From: Clostridiales bacterium
GTDB lineage: Bacteria > Bacillota > Clostridia > Peptostreptococcales > Anaerovoracaceae
DNA: 64,000 nucleotides
Reading direction: 5' to 3'
Assembly (NCBI GenBank): GCA_009776955.1
Contig: WRMW01000002.1
Span: 123,154-187,153, forward strand
Shown here in pieces: positions 35,304-43,790 of this stretch (positions are counted from its first letter, which is position 1; every line of letters begins with the position of its first letter). The translations under genes were made by a program, and so were the position numbers. Below the pieces are notes generated by a model that saw nothing but the letters and a program-made list of their open reading frames with translations, had not been told where the DNA came from and made no database searches.

Positions 35304-36476
35304 TTGATTAAGCGCGAATTATACATGGAACAAATACGCCCGTTCATCGGCAAGGATGTTGTCAAGGTCATTACCGGGCTTCGCCGTAGCGGAAAATCGG
35401 TATTGCTTGATTTGCTGAGAGATGAGATTGGCGACCCAAAGCACAGTGTATATCTCAATTTTGAAAGCAAGCAGAATGAAAAATATGCGAACGCCGATAC
35501 CCTTTATGATTATGTGACGAAAAAAATAGGCTGTAGCAAGGACAAATGGTATCTGTTCTTCGACGAAATTCAAGAGGTGAACAATTGGGAAGGAGCCATA
35601 AACTCATTCCGGGTGGACTTTGACGCGGACATCTATGTTACCGGCTCCAATGCCAAGCTACTGTCCGGCGAGCTGGCAACCCTTATTTCGGGAAGGTATG
35701 TGCAATTTGTCATTTATCCATTATCGTACAGGGAATTTTTGCTGCTTAATGAGGGCAAAAATTTTGCGGACTATTTGAAGCTCGGTGGCATGCCTTTTAT
35801 AAACAATATAATCGCCGACGAAAAGGCGATACATCTTTATTTGGAGGATTTGTACAATTCGGTTGTTTTAAAGGATGTTGTGAAAAGGAATAACATCAGG
35901 GACGTTGACTTGCTTGACAGGATAATCACCTATATCTTGGCTAATGTCGGACAGACGTTTTCGGCGAGTTCAATTTCCAAGTACTTCAAAAGTGAGCAGC
36001 GGAAAGTCAGTACCGACACGGTCTTGAATTACATCAAGGCTTGCGAGGAAGCGTATCTGTTTTACAAACTGAAACGTCAAGACATCAAGGGCAAGAAGAT
36101 TTTGCAGGTTGCCGAAAAGTACTTCATCGTTGACCATGGGCTGAGGGAGGCGGTTTATGGCAAGACAGCAGAGGATATCGGGCAGGTTTTGGAAAACATC
36201 GTTTGCATAGAGCTTTTGCGTCGTGGGTATGAAGTGACCGTCGGAACTATTGATGGTCAGGAGATTGACTTTATCGGTGTCAAAAACAACGAACCGATTT
36301 ATGTTCAGGTTGCATATCTGCTTGCCGACAAAAAAACGCAGGATAGGGAGTTTGGCAACCTTTTGAAAATAGAGGACAATTTCCCGAAACTCGTGGTAAG
36401 CATGGACACGCTCGATATGAGCAGGAACGGGATAAAGCACCTGAATATCGAGAGGTTTTTGTCAGAGGAGCTTTAA
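35304..36476 (+). CDS. ATP-binding protein with DUF4143 (AAA_14 type)
   Basis: A 390 aa ATPase of the common AAA_14/DUF4143 family: Walker A GLRRSGKS, Walker B YLFFDEIQEV, the PLSYREFL signature, and a C-terminal DUF4143 region with a restriction-endonuclease-like strand (QEIDFIGVKNNEPIYVQVAY cut to its key residues EIDF and YVQVAY). Biological role is unsettled in the literature known to me; many genomes carry several mobile copies. Start TTG 35304 is chosen over TTG 35295 because gaaagagg then sits 9 bases upstream and the protein begins MIKREL, the usual family start. It shares the AT-rich composition of the preceding cluster. Confidence 0.85.
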   Translation: MIKRELYMEQIRPFIGKDVVKVITGLRRSGKSVLLDLLRDEIGDPKHSVYLNFESKQNEKYANADTLYDYVTKKIGCSKDKWYLFFDEIQEVNNWEGAINSFRVDFDADIYVTGSNAKLLSGELATLISGRYVQFVIYPLSYREFLLLNEGKNFADYLKLGGMPFINNIIADEKAIHLYLEDLYNSVVLKDVVKRNNIRDVDLLDRIITYILANVGQTFSASSISKYFKSEQRKVSTDTVLNYIKACEEAYLFYKLKRQDIKGKKILQVAEKYFIVDHGLREAVYGKTAEDIGQVLENIVCIELLRRGYEVTVGTIDGQEIDFIGVKNNEPIYVQVAYLLADKKTQDREFGNLLKIEDNFPKLVVSMDTLDMSRNGIKHLNIERFLSEEL

Positions 36477-36494
36477 ATGCTTATGCAGATGCGG

Positions 36495-37163
36495 TCAGCT
36501 AATCCACATCAGTGCAATATCTGTGATTTCCCATATGCCGCCTTTCAGCTCGACGGTATAATCCGAGCCTATGGCACCGAGCCCGGAGCTCCATTTGCTC
36601 GCTGAGGTGATGAGTTTGTCAGACCCTAGCTCCACGTCGCTGAAAGATATCAGAAAGCCCTCCGTGAAGTTCATGCTCTCGATATACCCTTTTTCCGTCA
36701 GCCCTTCGTGGCTATCTAGCAAAAGAGTGTAGCCATGCTCATCGCAGAAGTTTTGCACAAGCTCGATGAGCGGCGCGGTGTCTGCAAGCATCGCATTCGT
36801 CAGATCCAATGCCAAGTAGTTGCTCTCAAAATTTAGGGCGGTGTCGGTGCCGTAAAGTTCCTCGAACACGGCAAAATACGCATACGCCTGTGCGTCTGGC
36901 GGGATTGCCACGGGGATGGCAGGGTCGGCCAAGGCGGTGGTCTCTGGCTCGGTTTGAATTACGGATGCCCCAGAAGCCCCGTGCCCCGCTTCGCTCCCAG
37001 CGGCAGGGTATGCATCGCCCCCAGTGTCGCCCTCTGTTGCGCCGTTCGCACCACCGCAGCCACCCAACACCACAATCAACGCAAGCAAAATCGCAAGCAG
37101 AAAGACCGTTGCCCGTGGCGAGTCCGCCCGTTTGTTTCTCCAAAAAATCTTCAACATTGTCAT
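36495..37163 (-). CDS. Putative lipoprotein
   Basis: A 222 aa secreted lipoprotein of unknown function. After a charged N-terminus come a hydrophobic stretch (ATVFLLAILLALIVVL) and a lipobox VLGGC, then a low-complexity Gly/Ala/Glu/Thr linker to about residue 80 and one small folded domain. ATG 37163 is set by aaggaggt directly upstream; an ATG at 37187 lacks such a signal. It converges with the ATPase gene, 18 bases away. The overall plan resembles the lipoprotein at 23276, but I see no clear sequence relationship. Confidence 0.7.
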   Translation of the reverse strand: MTMLKIFWRNKRADSPRATVFLLAILLALIVVLGGCGGANGATEGDTGGDAYPAAGSEAGHGASGASVIQTEPETTALADPAIPVAIPPDAQAYAYFAVFEELYGTDTALNFESNYLALDLTNAMLADTAPLIELVQNFCDEHGYTLLLDSHEGLTEKGYIESMNFTEGFLISFSDVELGSDKLITSASKWSSGLGAIGSDYTVELKGGIWEITDIALMWIS

Positions 37164-37257
37164 GTCAATTACCTCCTTGCAAACCATAGTTATTAGATCG
37201 CAATGGAGGATAGAGGCACGACAAGATAAAAAAGGTGCAAAAGTTTTCCGCTAAGCC

Positions 37258-37497
37258 CTAAACATTCTCCGCATTGATAAATCGAAAATAGATTTCATCG
37301 CCGACGCATTCGCGCGCGTAGGCGCACCATTTGATGCAATTCTGCGTTTCATTGTACGCGATGAACCCGCACTCGCACGCCATATGGGTATCTATCGAGA
37401 ACAGCTCTATTTCCTTGCCGCACTCAGGGCAGGTTTTCTCGGTAATCTCCGGGGAACCGCGTAGCCTCTCGGCTCCAGGGCATTTGTTCAGCAACAT
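37258..37497 (-). CDS. Small cysteine-rich protein
   Basis: A 79 aa protein with eight cysteines, including CPEC, CEC and CIKWCAYAREC, likely binding zinc or an iron-sulfur cluster. The clusters ETQNCIKWCAYARECVG are reminiscent of small partner proteins of ferredoxin-type enzymes. ATG 37497 has gggagag upstream and overlaps the end of the ferredoxin gene by 10 bases, so they are co-translated. Function unknown; an electron-transfer or maturation partner is inferred. Confidence 0.65.
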   Translation of the reverse strand: MLLNKCPGAERLRGSPEITEKTCPECGKEIELFSIDTHMACECGFIAYNETQNCIKWCAYARECVGDEIYFRFINAENV

Positions 37498-38105
37498 TGC
37501 GACTCTCCCAAAATACTGCCGTCGGTAGTGAAAACAGTGACCTGAAACGGTATCTTCTTGCCGCAGTCTCGCAAGGCTGTCTTTGCTGCGATCTCGATCC
37601 CGCCGCAGCATGGGACCTCCATACGGCCAACCGTGACGGACGCTATGTTGTTTTCGCGTAATATTTGAGTCAGCTTTTCGGAGTAATCTGTGTTGTCGAG
37701 CTTAGGGCATCCGATAATTGTTGTCTTGCCTTTCATGTAATCGCTATGGAAGTTGCCGTAGGCATAGGCGGCGCAATCAGCTGCGATGAGCAGGCTTGCG
37801 CCGTTGAAGTAGGGTGCGTTCGGCGGGACGAGCTTTATTTGCACCGGCCATTGGTTGAGATGGCTCGTGTTGTCCGTGCGGGCTTTTACGGCGGCTTCGT
37901 CGAAATCCGCCGCTTCGCGCTCCTCAAAGCTGATTGCCCCGGTGGGGCATACGGGCAGGCAATTGCCGAGTCCGTCGCAATAGTCGTCGCGCAGGAGCCG
38001 TGCCTTCCCGTCGACAAGGCCTATTGCCCCTTCGTTGCAGGCCGATACGCACAGCCCGCAGCCATTGCACTTGCTGTCGTCGATCTTGATTATCTGTCTT
38101 ACCAT
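37488..38105 (-). CDS. 4Fe-4S dicluster ferredoxin-domain protein
   Basis: A 205 aa iron-sulfur protein. Residues 1-65 hold two 4Fe-4S motifs: CNGCGLCVSAC with a later CP, and CDGLGNCLPVCP (first Cys spacing slightly non-standard). The C-terminal region (about 90-205) contains more cysteines (ADCAAYAYG, IIGCPKLD, VPCCGGIE) and ends in a Cys pair; this arrangement is seen in clostridial ferredoxin-like proteins of unknown reaction. ATG 38105 follows ggggtgcg; ATG 38132 is an alternative. It diverges from lexA across a 211-base gap and forms an operon with the small Cys-rich gene. Confidence 0.8.
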   Translation of the reverse strand: MVRQIIKIDDSKCNGCGLCVSACNEGAIGLVDGKARLLRDDYCDGLGNCLPVCPTGAISFEEREAADFDEAAVKARTDNTSHLNQWPVQIKLVPPNAPYFNGASLLIAADCAAYAYGNFHSDYMKGKTTIIGCPKLDNTDYSEKLTQILRENNIASVTVGRMEVPCCGGIEIAAKTALRDCGKKIPFQVTVFTTDGSILGESQCC

Positions 38106-38221
38106 ATTTACGCACCCCCTTTTTTCTACCATCTACTATACTACAATTTTGATGGCAAATCGGCTATTTGTACAATTTTAGTCAAGAAAAGAGGGGAATA
38201 TTTTTGGCATAAACGAAATTA

Positions 38222-38260
38222 CAAACAAGTGTTTACTTTTTGTTCGCGTTCTGATACAAT
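38222..38260 (+). promoter_or_regulatory. lexA promoter with overlapping LexA-box-like operator
   Basis: TTTACT (38232-38237), 17-base spacer, TACAAT (38255-38260). Overlapping the -35 is CAAACAAGTGTTTA (38222-38235), an AAAC-N4-GTTT palindrome that resembles the Firmicutes SOS box GAAC-N4-GTTC with one change in each half. This fits LexA autorepression. Confidence 0.65.
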
Positions 38261-38316
38261 GCTTTTATATTCGTGAACTGGTATTCGCATGAGACCACAT
38301 AAGGAGGTAGTGGAAA

Positions 38317-38955
38317 ATGGACAAACTTAGACCTAGGGAGCAAAAGATATATGACTTTATGAAGAAGGAGACGATGAAGAAGGGCTATCCGCCTACGGTA
38401 CGCGAGATTTGCGATTCGCTAGATATAAAGTCTACTTCAACGGTGCATAAAGACATCGCCAGGCTTGAGGTGAAGGGTTACTTGAAGAAAGACCCCGCCA
38501 AGCCGCGTGCGATTATGTTTACGGATCGTTCGTTCGACTCCTATGTGGCCAATGTAGACTTGTCACGAGAGGAAGTGCTGGATGTTCCTGTGGTTGGCCA
38601 GATTGCGGCGGGTTCGGCTATCACAGCCGAAGAAAATATCAGTGGGTACTTCCCTGTGCCGGCTGCTTATGCCAAGGGCGAAAACTTTATGCTGACCGTC
38701 AAAGGCGATAGCATGACGGGTGCTGGTATTTTTGACGGCGACCGGATACTCGTGCGTATGGGTGCCACTGCGAAAAATGGCGAGATAGTCGTGGCGATGA
38801 TACAAGGCTTTGAGTCTGAAGCCACGGTCAAGACCTATTATAACGAAAGCGGGCAGATAAGGCTCCAGCCGGAGAACGATGCGTTTTCGCCCATAATCGT
38901 CAAGGATGTCCAAATACTCGGCATCGTAAAAGGCGTGTTCCGCTATCTCAATTAA
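38317..38955 (+). CDS. lexA: LexA repressor
   Basis: SOS-response repressor, 212 aa. The N-terminal winged helix (GYPPTVREICDSLDIKSTST) binds DNA. The C-terminal S24-type peptidase domain has the self-cleavage site Ala98-Gly99 (GQIAAGS), nucleophile Ser132 (KGDSMTGAGI) and general base Lys172 (EATVKTYY). All catalytic residues are intact. The ATG has an excellent aaggaggtag Shine-Dalgarno. A LexA-box-like palindrome overlaps its own promoter. It converges with the racemase gene 9 bases away, so the two transcripts must overlap at their ends. Confidence 0.97.
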   Translation: MDKLRPREQKIYDFMKKETMKKGYPPTVREICDSLDIKSTSTVHKDIARLEVKGYLKKDPAKPRAIMFTDRSFDSYVANVDLSREEVLDVPVVGQIAAGSAITAEENISGYFPVPAAYAKGENFMLTVKGDSMTGAGIFDGDRILVRMGATAKNGEIVVAMIQGFESEATVKTYYNESGQIRLQPENDAFSPIIVKDVQILGIVKGVFRYLN

Positions 38956-38964
38956 TACAAAGGC

Positions 38965-40023
38965 TCATAGCAGGATTTTTTCGACATAGGACGAGGCCAT
39001 TGCGGAAACGAGCCCGTTGTACTTGAGGCGAAAGCTGACGGTATCGCCGGGCTTGTATTCGTTTTTGGCATCCGTGACATCGGCGACAAGGCAGTCGCTG
39101 GTATCGCCTAGGATGCGGATGCCTGTGTCGATTGGGGCTAGGTATTGTGCGAAGACGTCTTGCTTGCCGATAGCGACAAGGGCACGCTTTTGGAGGGCGC
39201 CGGGCACGGATGGCTGCCCGGCGGGTGCGGTGCCGGGCGCACGCTCGCCCCATGGCAGCGAGGGCTTGGATTTCGCCTCGATGACCTCGGCTTCCAAGGT
39301 GAATATATCCTCGCGTGCACCCTCATATGGCATGTCGTAGCATACGATATTGCCGAGCAGTATGGCCTCGCCTATGCGCAGGTGGTTTATAGCGGGCGGC
39401 AGGCCGCCCTCTTCCAGCATCTTCACAGCGCTGCTGCTGCCTCCCGAAACAAGAGGGAGACGCACGCTGAACACGTTTTCGACTTCGGATGCCGCCTCTG
39501 CGAGCACGGCCATATTGTTTTCGTTTGGGATGATTTCGTTGATGCACGAAAGGTTTGCGCCAATGCCGTGAAGCTCAAGTGACGGAAGGGCGAGGCAGGC
39601 TTCGCAAAGCGGGACAAGTTCGTCCGGCATACAGCCTTCGCGCAACTCGCCCAGTTCCAGCATAATAACCGCTTTGTGTTTGCGGCCTTGCTCCGCGGCG
39701 GCCGCCGAAAGAAGTTCGAGCACGGACATCTCAGTCACGAGGCTGACATCCGCATAGCGCACGACATCGTCAACCTCGCTCGGCAGCGGTGAGCGGATAA
39801 GCCATTTCTCCGCCGGGAGGTCTTTGAATTTTTTCAGATTTTGGATATGCGCTTCACATATGCTGTCCGCGCCGTTTTCAACGAGGAGTTTTACAAGCCC
39901 TTCATGCCCCACAAGCCCTTTGGTCACGACGCTTATGGAAACCCCGCTTCTTTGCGCAATCGCCTTGATGGTGCGGAGATTTTGTAGCAGCGAGCCTTGA
40001 TCTATTGTGAGGTGTGAACCCAT
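38965..40023 (-). CDS. Alanine/ornithine racemase family PLP enzyme
   Basis: A 352 aa PLP-dependent fold-type III enzyme of the alanine racemase N-domain superfamily; it resembles ornithine racemase-type proteins more than canonical Alr. Lys35 in SVVTKG is the cofactor lysine. GELREGCMPDELV and LVSGGSSSAVKML (phosphate-binding region) are further family features. It is the last of four overlapping genes, after MurE-like, MurT and GatD-like genes (22-base overlap with the last), with a ggaga Shine-Dalgarno. The context suggests it supplies a D-amino acid, or D-ornithine or similar, to the ligases. Residues about 245-275 form a Pro/Gly-rich insertion. Substrate not determinable. Confidence 0.75.
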   Translation of the reverse strand: MGSHLTIDQGSLLQNLRTIKAIAQRSGVSISVVTKGLVGHEGLVKLLVENGADSICEAHIQNLKKFKDLPAEKWLIRSPLPSEVDDVVRYADVSLVTEMSVLELLSAAAAEQGRKHKAVIMLELGELREGCMPDELVPLCEACLALPSLELHGIGANLSCINEIIPNENNMAVLAEAASEVENVFSVRLPLVSGGSSSAVKMLEEGGLPPAINHLRIGEAILLGNIVCYDMPYEGAREDIFTLEAEVIEAKSKPSLPWGERAPGTAPAGQPSVPGALQKRALVAIGKQDVFAQYLAPIDTGIRILGDTSDCLVADVTDAKNEYKPGDTVSFRLKYNGLVSAMASSYVEKILL

Positions 40024-40781
40024 GGGGGCTTCTCCTTTCTTTCGTTGAAAACCCGTATCGCTTCTGCCGAAGCAAGCTCAAGCCTGAACAATTCTGGTCT
40101 GAAGCGCAACGCCTCGAAGGCCTGTCCCTTCGCTTTGTGCACGAGAGCCTTATTTATAAGTTCAAGCGCAAGCCAAGGGTTTTTCACGAGAACGGGGCCG
40201 AGCGCGTTTGTGAAGACAATGCTGTTCTGTACGGCGCCTTCGTTGCCGCCGCCGTCGTTGCCGTATCCGTAGACCGTCTTGCCTAAGGGGGGCTGGCCTG
40301 CTGCGAGTGAGACATCTATCATATGTATCTGCGAACCGTAGATATTCATGTCGCCTATGCGGAATATCAAGTCGTCCCCTAGGACGGCCTCGCGCTCGCG
40401 GCATTCCATGTCAAGCAAGCCAAGGCCGTAGATATGGCTGCCGTCAGTGCGCAGGGTATGCACGCCGAGCGCCGCACCCGTCGCACCTGTCGCAAATAGT
40501 ATGCCGCCTTGATGAAGCCGTGCTGTGAACATCATAGAGTGCTTCTCAAGGGCGCCCGCAATTCGTGGCATTACGGCAAGCTCGCCCGCCCCGAGAATCA
40601 TAATGTCCGCATCTTCGAATACAGGCTCGTCAGTCAGCCGGTCTACGCGTTTAATCTTTGCTTCAATGCCATAGAGCCCGCATATGCGGACAAGTGCCAT
40701 CACATTGCCCCTGTCACCGTGCTGGTTCAATATGTCAGGCCATAGCCAGAGTATATTCAGCTCTTTGCCTGCCTCGCTCAT
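40002..40781 (-). CDS. GatD-like glutamine amidotransferase homologue lacking catalytic residues
   Basis: A 259 aa protein of the CobB/CobQ-type amidotransferase family, closest in context and length to GatD, the glutaminase half of the MurT/GatD lipid II amidating complex. Family features include LWPDILNQHGDRGNVMAL at the start, ADIMILGAGE, YGLGLLDM and GPVLVKNP. The nucleophile elbow, normally xxCGGxQ, reads LFATGATGAALG (residues 95-106) with no Cys, and the catalytic His position, normally TYLHGPxLPKNP, reads TNALGPVLVKNP (Leu194). It therefore appears unable to hydrolyse glutamine. It overlaps murT by ATGA and the racemase gene by 22 bases. Confidence 0.75.
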   Translation of the reverse strand: MSEAGKELNILWLWPDILNQHGDRGNVMALVRICGLYGIEAKIKRVDRLTDEPVFEDADIMILGAGELAVMPRIAGALEKHSMMFTARLHQGGILFATGATGAALGVHTLRTDGSHIYGLGLLDMECREREAVLGDDLIFRIGDMNIYGSQIHMIDVSLAAGQPPLGKTVYGYGNDGGGNEGAVQNSIVFTNALGPVLVKNPWLALELINKALVHKAKGQAFEALRFRPELFRLELASAEAIRVFNERKEKPPWVHTSQ

Positions 40782-42142
40782 CTGGCATGCTCCTTCAATT
40801 GATTGTATTTTTTAAGCCAGGTGATTAAATAGATATTGTCCGACCCGCAGGCCGCTATGGCGGCGAGAATTTCCCCGTCATCATCGGTGTCAAGAATATC
40901 GATTCTCTCGTCCGGCACGCCAGCGTAGCGCAGGCGGTTCGCCGCGTCATGGCTTATGGTGCTGCCAAAGCAAATGCATCGTTCGAGTCCGCTCTCCACT
41001 AGCGGCCCAAAGTTGCAGTCGAAAGTGTAGAAGGTGTTGCTGTAGTGCGGCACTATATCGTCGACCACCGCCGGCCCTAAGACAAAGACCTTTTCGCTCC
41101 TGTCCTCGGCCATCGTGTCGAGCGCGTTCTGCAGGGTCTCGGGATTTTCCTGCTTGATACGCATATATCGTATGCTCTTGCCATTGTACGCAAACACCTC
41201 CATGCGCCCGCCTATATTCGTAAACGTTTCAAAGGCATGTTTCAGCGCATTCGCGCCTATGCCGAACTCATTGCACACGCAAATGCACAATGCATAATTA
41301 TATAAAAAGAAAGCGGCCGGGTAGGCTAGACGGTAGGTTTCCGCATCAGCCACGAAGGTTCCGCCTTCATAGTCTACGGCTGTGATTTGCAAGCCGGGGG
41401 CACTGTCGGAAGCAAAGCCGCAAAACTTGCAACTAAAAGCCCCGACGCCTGCGAGATTGTAGTGCGAGAAACTTAGCGCGTCATGGCAGAGGGGGCAGGG
41501 CATTGTCACGCCCCAATCTTTTTCAACGCTTGATGAACGTACGTTCTGCACGACGCCGTATGAGAGGACGCGGCTGCTTCCAGCAATAATTGTTCCAAGC
41601 GATTTGCTTCGCGGCTCCTCATTGTTTACGTAGAGCTTCAGTCCGTCCGTCTCGCTTATGACGGCCTTTATCTTTTGGTATATATAATCTGGATCCCCGT
41701 TGCGCTGCACTTGGTCTTTTTGGATGTTTGTGACGCAGAAGTGGCCGGGCGGGAGGTCTTTCGCTATGTGCGCAAGGCTGCGTTCGTCTACTTCAAGGGC
41801 AAGAATGTCCTTGTTGAAGCGTCCGAAGGCCGTAGTGCTTTTCAGCAGGGCCGTCGCGACTCCCGGCTTCATGTTTGCGCCTTCGAGGTTTGAGCATACA
41901 GTGTGGCCAGCAGCTTGGAAGGCGTGCACAATCATATTGTTGGCGGTAGACTTGCCGTTTGTGCCCGTGACAAATATGGTCTTTGTCGGCTCTATTTTTT
42001 TGATGTGTTGCAGGAAAAGCGGGTCGAGCCTCAGGGCGACGGCACCGGGCAGATTTGTGCCGCGTTCGCGGGAGACCGCCCTGCAGAAAGCCGCGCAAAG
42101 CTTGCCGGCAACAAGGGCCGCTGCGAACTTGAGGCCGTTCAT
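40778..42142 (-). CDS. MurT-like Mur ligase (DUF1727)
   Basis: A 454 aa Mur-ligase-fold protein of the MurT type. P-loop TGTNGKST at residues 59-66, a CxxC zinc ribbon pair (Cys216/219 and Cys238/241, PCPLCH and CKFCGF) that is diagnostic of MurT, and a C-terminal DUF1727-like domain. In known systems MurT/GatD amidates the alpha-carboxyl of D-Glu in lipid II. Here the region after the P-loop (TNIQKDQVQRNGD) departs from the usual RDQLDRYGE. It overlaps the MurE-like gene upstream and the GatD-like gene downstream by 4 bases each. Because its GatD partner looks inactive, the ammonia donor or the substrate may differ. Confidence 0.8.
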   Translation of the reverse strand: MNGLKFAAALVAGKLCAAFCRAVSRERGTNLPGAVALRLDPLFLQHIKKIEPTKTIFVTGTNGKSTANNMIVHAFQAAGHTVCSNLEGANMKPGVATALLKSTTAFGRFNKDILALEVDERSLAHIAKDLPPGHFCVTNIQKDQVQRNGDPDYIYQKIKAVISETDGLKLYVNNEEPRSKSLGTIIAGSSRVLSYGVVQNVRSSSVEKDWGVTMPCPLCHDALSFSHYNLAGVGAFSCKFCGFASDSAPGLQITAVDYEGGTFVADAETYRLAYPAAFFLYNYALCICVCNEFGIGANALKHAFETFTNIGGRMEVFAYNGKSIRYMRIKQENPETLQNALDTMAEDRSEKVFVLGPAVVDDIVPHYSNTFYTFDCNFGPLVESGLERCICFGSTISHDAANRLRYAGVPDERIDILDTDDDGEILAAIAACGSDNIYLITWLKKYNQLKEHAR

Positions 42143-43695
42143 TTGCCTGCCCCCGTCGTGTTGCCCTTTGCCGCCGCTTTGTCCTCGAAATACTTGCGTA
42201 CGACCTCGCGCTCGTCAAGTGGGATAAGCTCGTCAAACACTTCTTCGTAAAGCGTGTTGCCCCTGCCTGAGAGCAGGACTATATCGCCTTCCTCCGCCAT
42301 GTCGAGTATCTTGGGTATAGAGATGTTTCTGTCTCGTATGATTTCATATCTGCCTGCGCCGCCGCCTGCCTCGACGCCCGCCGCAAGGTCGTCAAGCACT
42401 TGGTCAGGGTCATCCGTCTTGGGGCAGGCATCCGACAATATCATATAGTCGGCGGTCTCCCCGAGTATCTTGCCGCAGCCTGAGCGCCGTATATGCGCGC
42501 GGTCTCCTTGTAGCCCGTAGACGCAAAGTATGCGTTTGGGATTGTACGCCTTTGCCGCCTCCATCATGGTCCTTACGCCGTCCTCGTTGTGCGCGAAGTC
42601 GATAATGATTGTGTAGGGCGCAGGGGTGTCGACATATTCCATGCGTCCGGCACATTGAGCCTCGTCTAGCCCTGCCGCGATATCATCCGCATCTATCCCG
42701 AAATGGTCTGCGATGCAGATGGCGCCGAGGGCGTTCTCCACATTGTATAAGCCTGGGATATTGACGCGCAGCTCACGCTTCCAGTCGGGCGCTTTGCATG
42801 CAAAGTCTATAGCCATGCGATTGCCATGACGGTTGAACCTTATATCGCTTGCCGTGTATGCGAGTTCGCCCTCTCCGCTCGCTCGCTTTCCTCCGTCCTC
42901 ATGCGAAAGCCCGTACAGGCGTATGATCTTAGACGGCACGCCTGCAACGATATCGTCGAACTTTCCCGCGTCACGGTTGACGAAACATACGTTCGACTGC
43001 TTGAAGATAAGCTTCTTGCACTCAAGATAGTGCTCAAAATCCGTATGCTCTGTCTGCGAGATATGGTCTGGCGTGATATTCGTAAAGAGCGCTGCATCGA
43101 AAACGATTCCGTCTGTGCGGTTGTGCATAAAGCCTTGGGAGGTCGCTTCCAGGATGCAATACTCGACCCCGTCGTCGGCCATGCCATTCAGATAGCCATA
43201 CAATAAGGAAGATTCGGGCGTGGTATTCAGCAGCTTTTCATAAAAGCCAGGGTAGATGATGCCGTTCGACCCGATAAGCCCGACTTTTTTGCCAGCTTTT
43301 TCGAGGATGTATTTCAGCATATACGATATGGTCGTCTTGCCGTTTGTCCCCGTAAGCCCTATCATCTTGAGCCGCTTGTCCGGCTCCCCGAAAAATCGCT
43401 GCGATATAAGCGCAAGCCCATGTCGGGTGTTTTTCGTATGGAGCACATTCGCGCCCTCCCGCCCAGCAAGCCCTTCCGGTACGCTACTCACAAGGAAGCT
43501 GCGGCAGCCGCGTCCCCAGGCGTCCTCGATAAACATATGGCCCTCTATGCCCCTGGCGCTTGAGCTGGGCAGTGCCACAAAAAGCGCGTTCGACCCTGCC
43601 TTGCGCGAGTCGAAAACAATTTCCGCCACATCCTCGTCGAGATTGCCGCATACCAATTCTATTGGCAACGATTCAATCAATGTTCCAAGTTTCAT
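42139..43695 (-). CDS. MurE-like Mur ligase paralogue
   Basis: A 518 aa ATP-dependent amino-acid ligase of the MurE type. P-loop TGTNGKTT (115-122), ALFTNITPDH (202-211), ECKKLIF with the likely carbamylated Lys, and FAHNEDG (368-374) establish the fold. The region that normally reads DNPR, which binds meso-diaminopimelate, reads SDACPK (421-426), and the GKGHE region reads SGRGNT (476-481); EVSSH reads EATSQ. Specificity therefore differs from ordinary diaminopimelate MurE. It is the first of four overlapping genes. The ATG has no Shine-Dalgarno; an extended -10 lies 7 bases upstream. The canonical murE probably lies in the dcw cluster beyond the window. Confidence 0.8.
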   Translation of the reverse strand: MKLGTLIESLPIELVCGNLDEDVAEIVFDSRKAGSNALFVALPSSSARGIEGHMFIEDAWGRGCRSFLVSSVPEGLAGREGANVLHTKNTRHGLALISQRFFGEPDKRLKMIGLTGTNGKTTISYMLKYILEKAGKKVGLIGSNGIIYPGFYEKLLNTTPESSLLYGYLNGMADDGVEYCILEATSQGFMHNRTDGIVFDAALFTNITPDHISQTEHTDFEHYLECKKLIFKQSNVCFVNRDAGKFDDIVAGVPSKIIRLYGLSHEDGGKRASGEGELAYTASDIRFNRHGNRMAIDFACKAPDWKRELRVNIPGLYNVENALGAICIADHFGIDADDIAAGLDEAQCAGRMEYVDTPAPYTIIIDFAHNEDGVRTMMEAAKAYNPKRILCVYGLQGDRAHIRRSGCGKILGETADYMILSDACPKTDDPDQVLDDLAAGVEAGGGAGRYEIIRDRNISIPKILDMAEEGDIVLLSGRGNTLYEEVFDELIPLDEREVVRKYFEDKAAAKGNTTGAGK

Positions 43696-43702
43696 AGCAG
43701 AT

Positions 43703-43711
43703 AGTATACCA
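43703..43711 (-). promoter_or_regulatory. Extended -10 promoter of the Mur-ligase operon
   Basis: On the minus strand TGG-TATACT ends 7 bases before the ATG of the MurE-like gene. The TG extension can compensate for the poor -35 (CACAAT at 17-base spacing). With no Shine-Dalgarno between it and the ATG, a leaderless transcript is predicted. Confidence 0.55.
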
Positions 43712-43790
43712 TATATGCTATTATAATTGTGGATAGGCTACAATGGCTAGTGGCAGTGCTTGGAAAGCATTTTGAAAGGGATGCCGAAAT

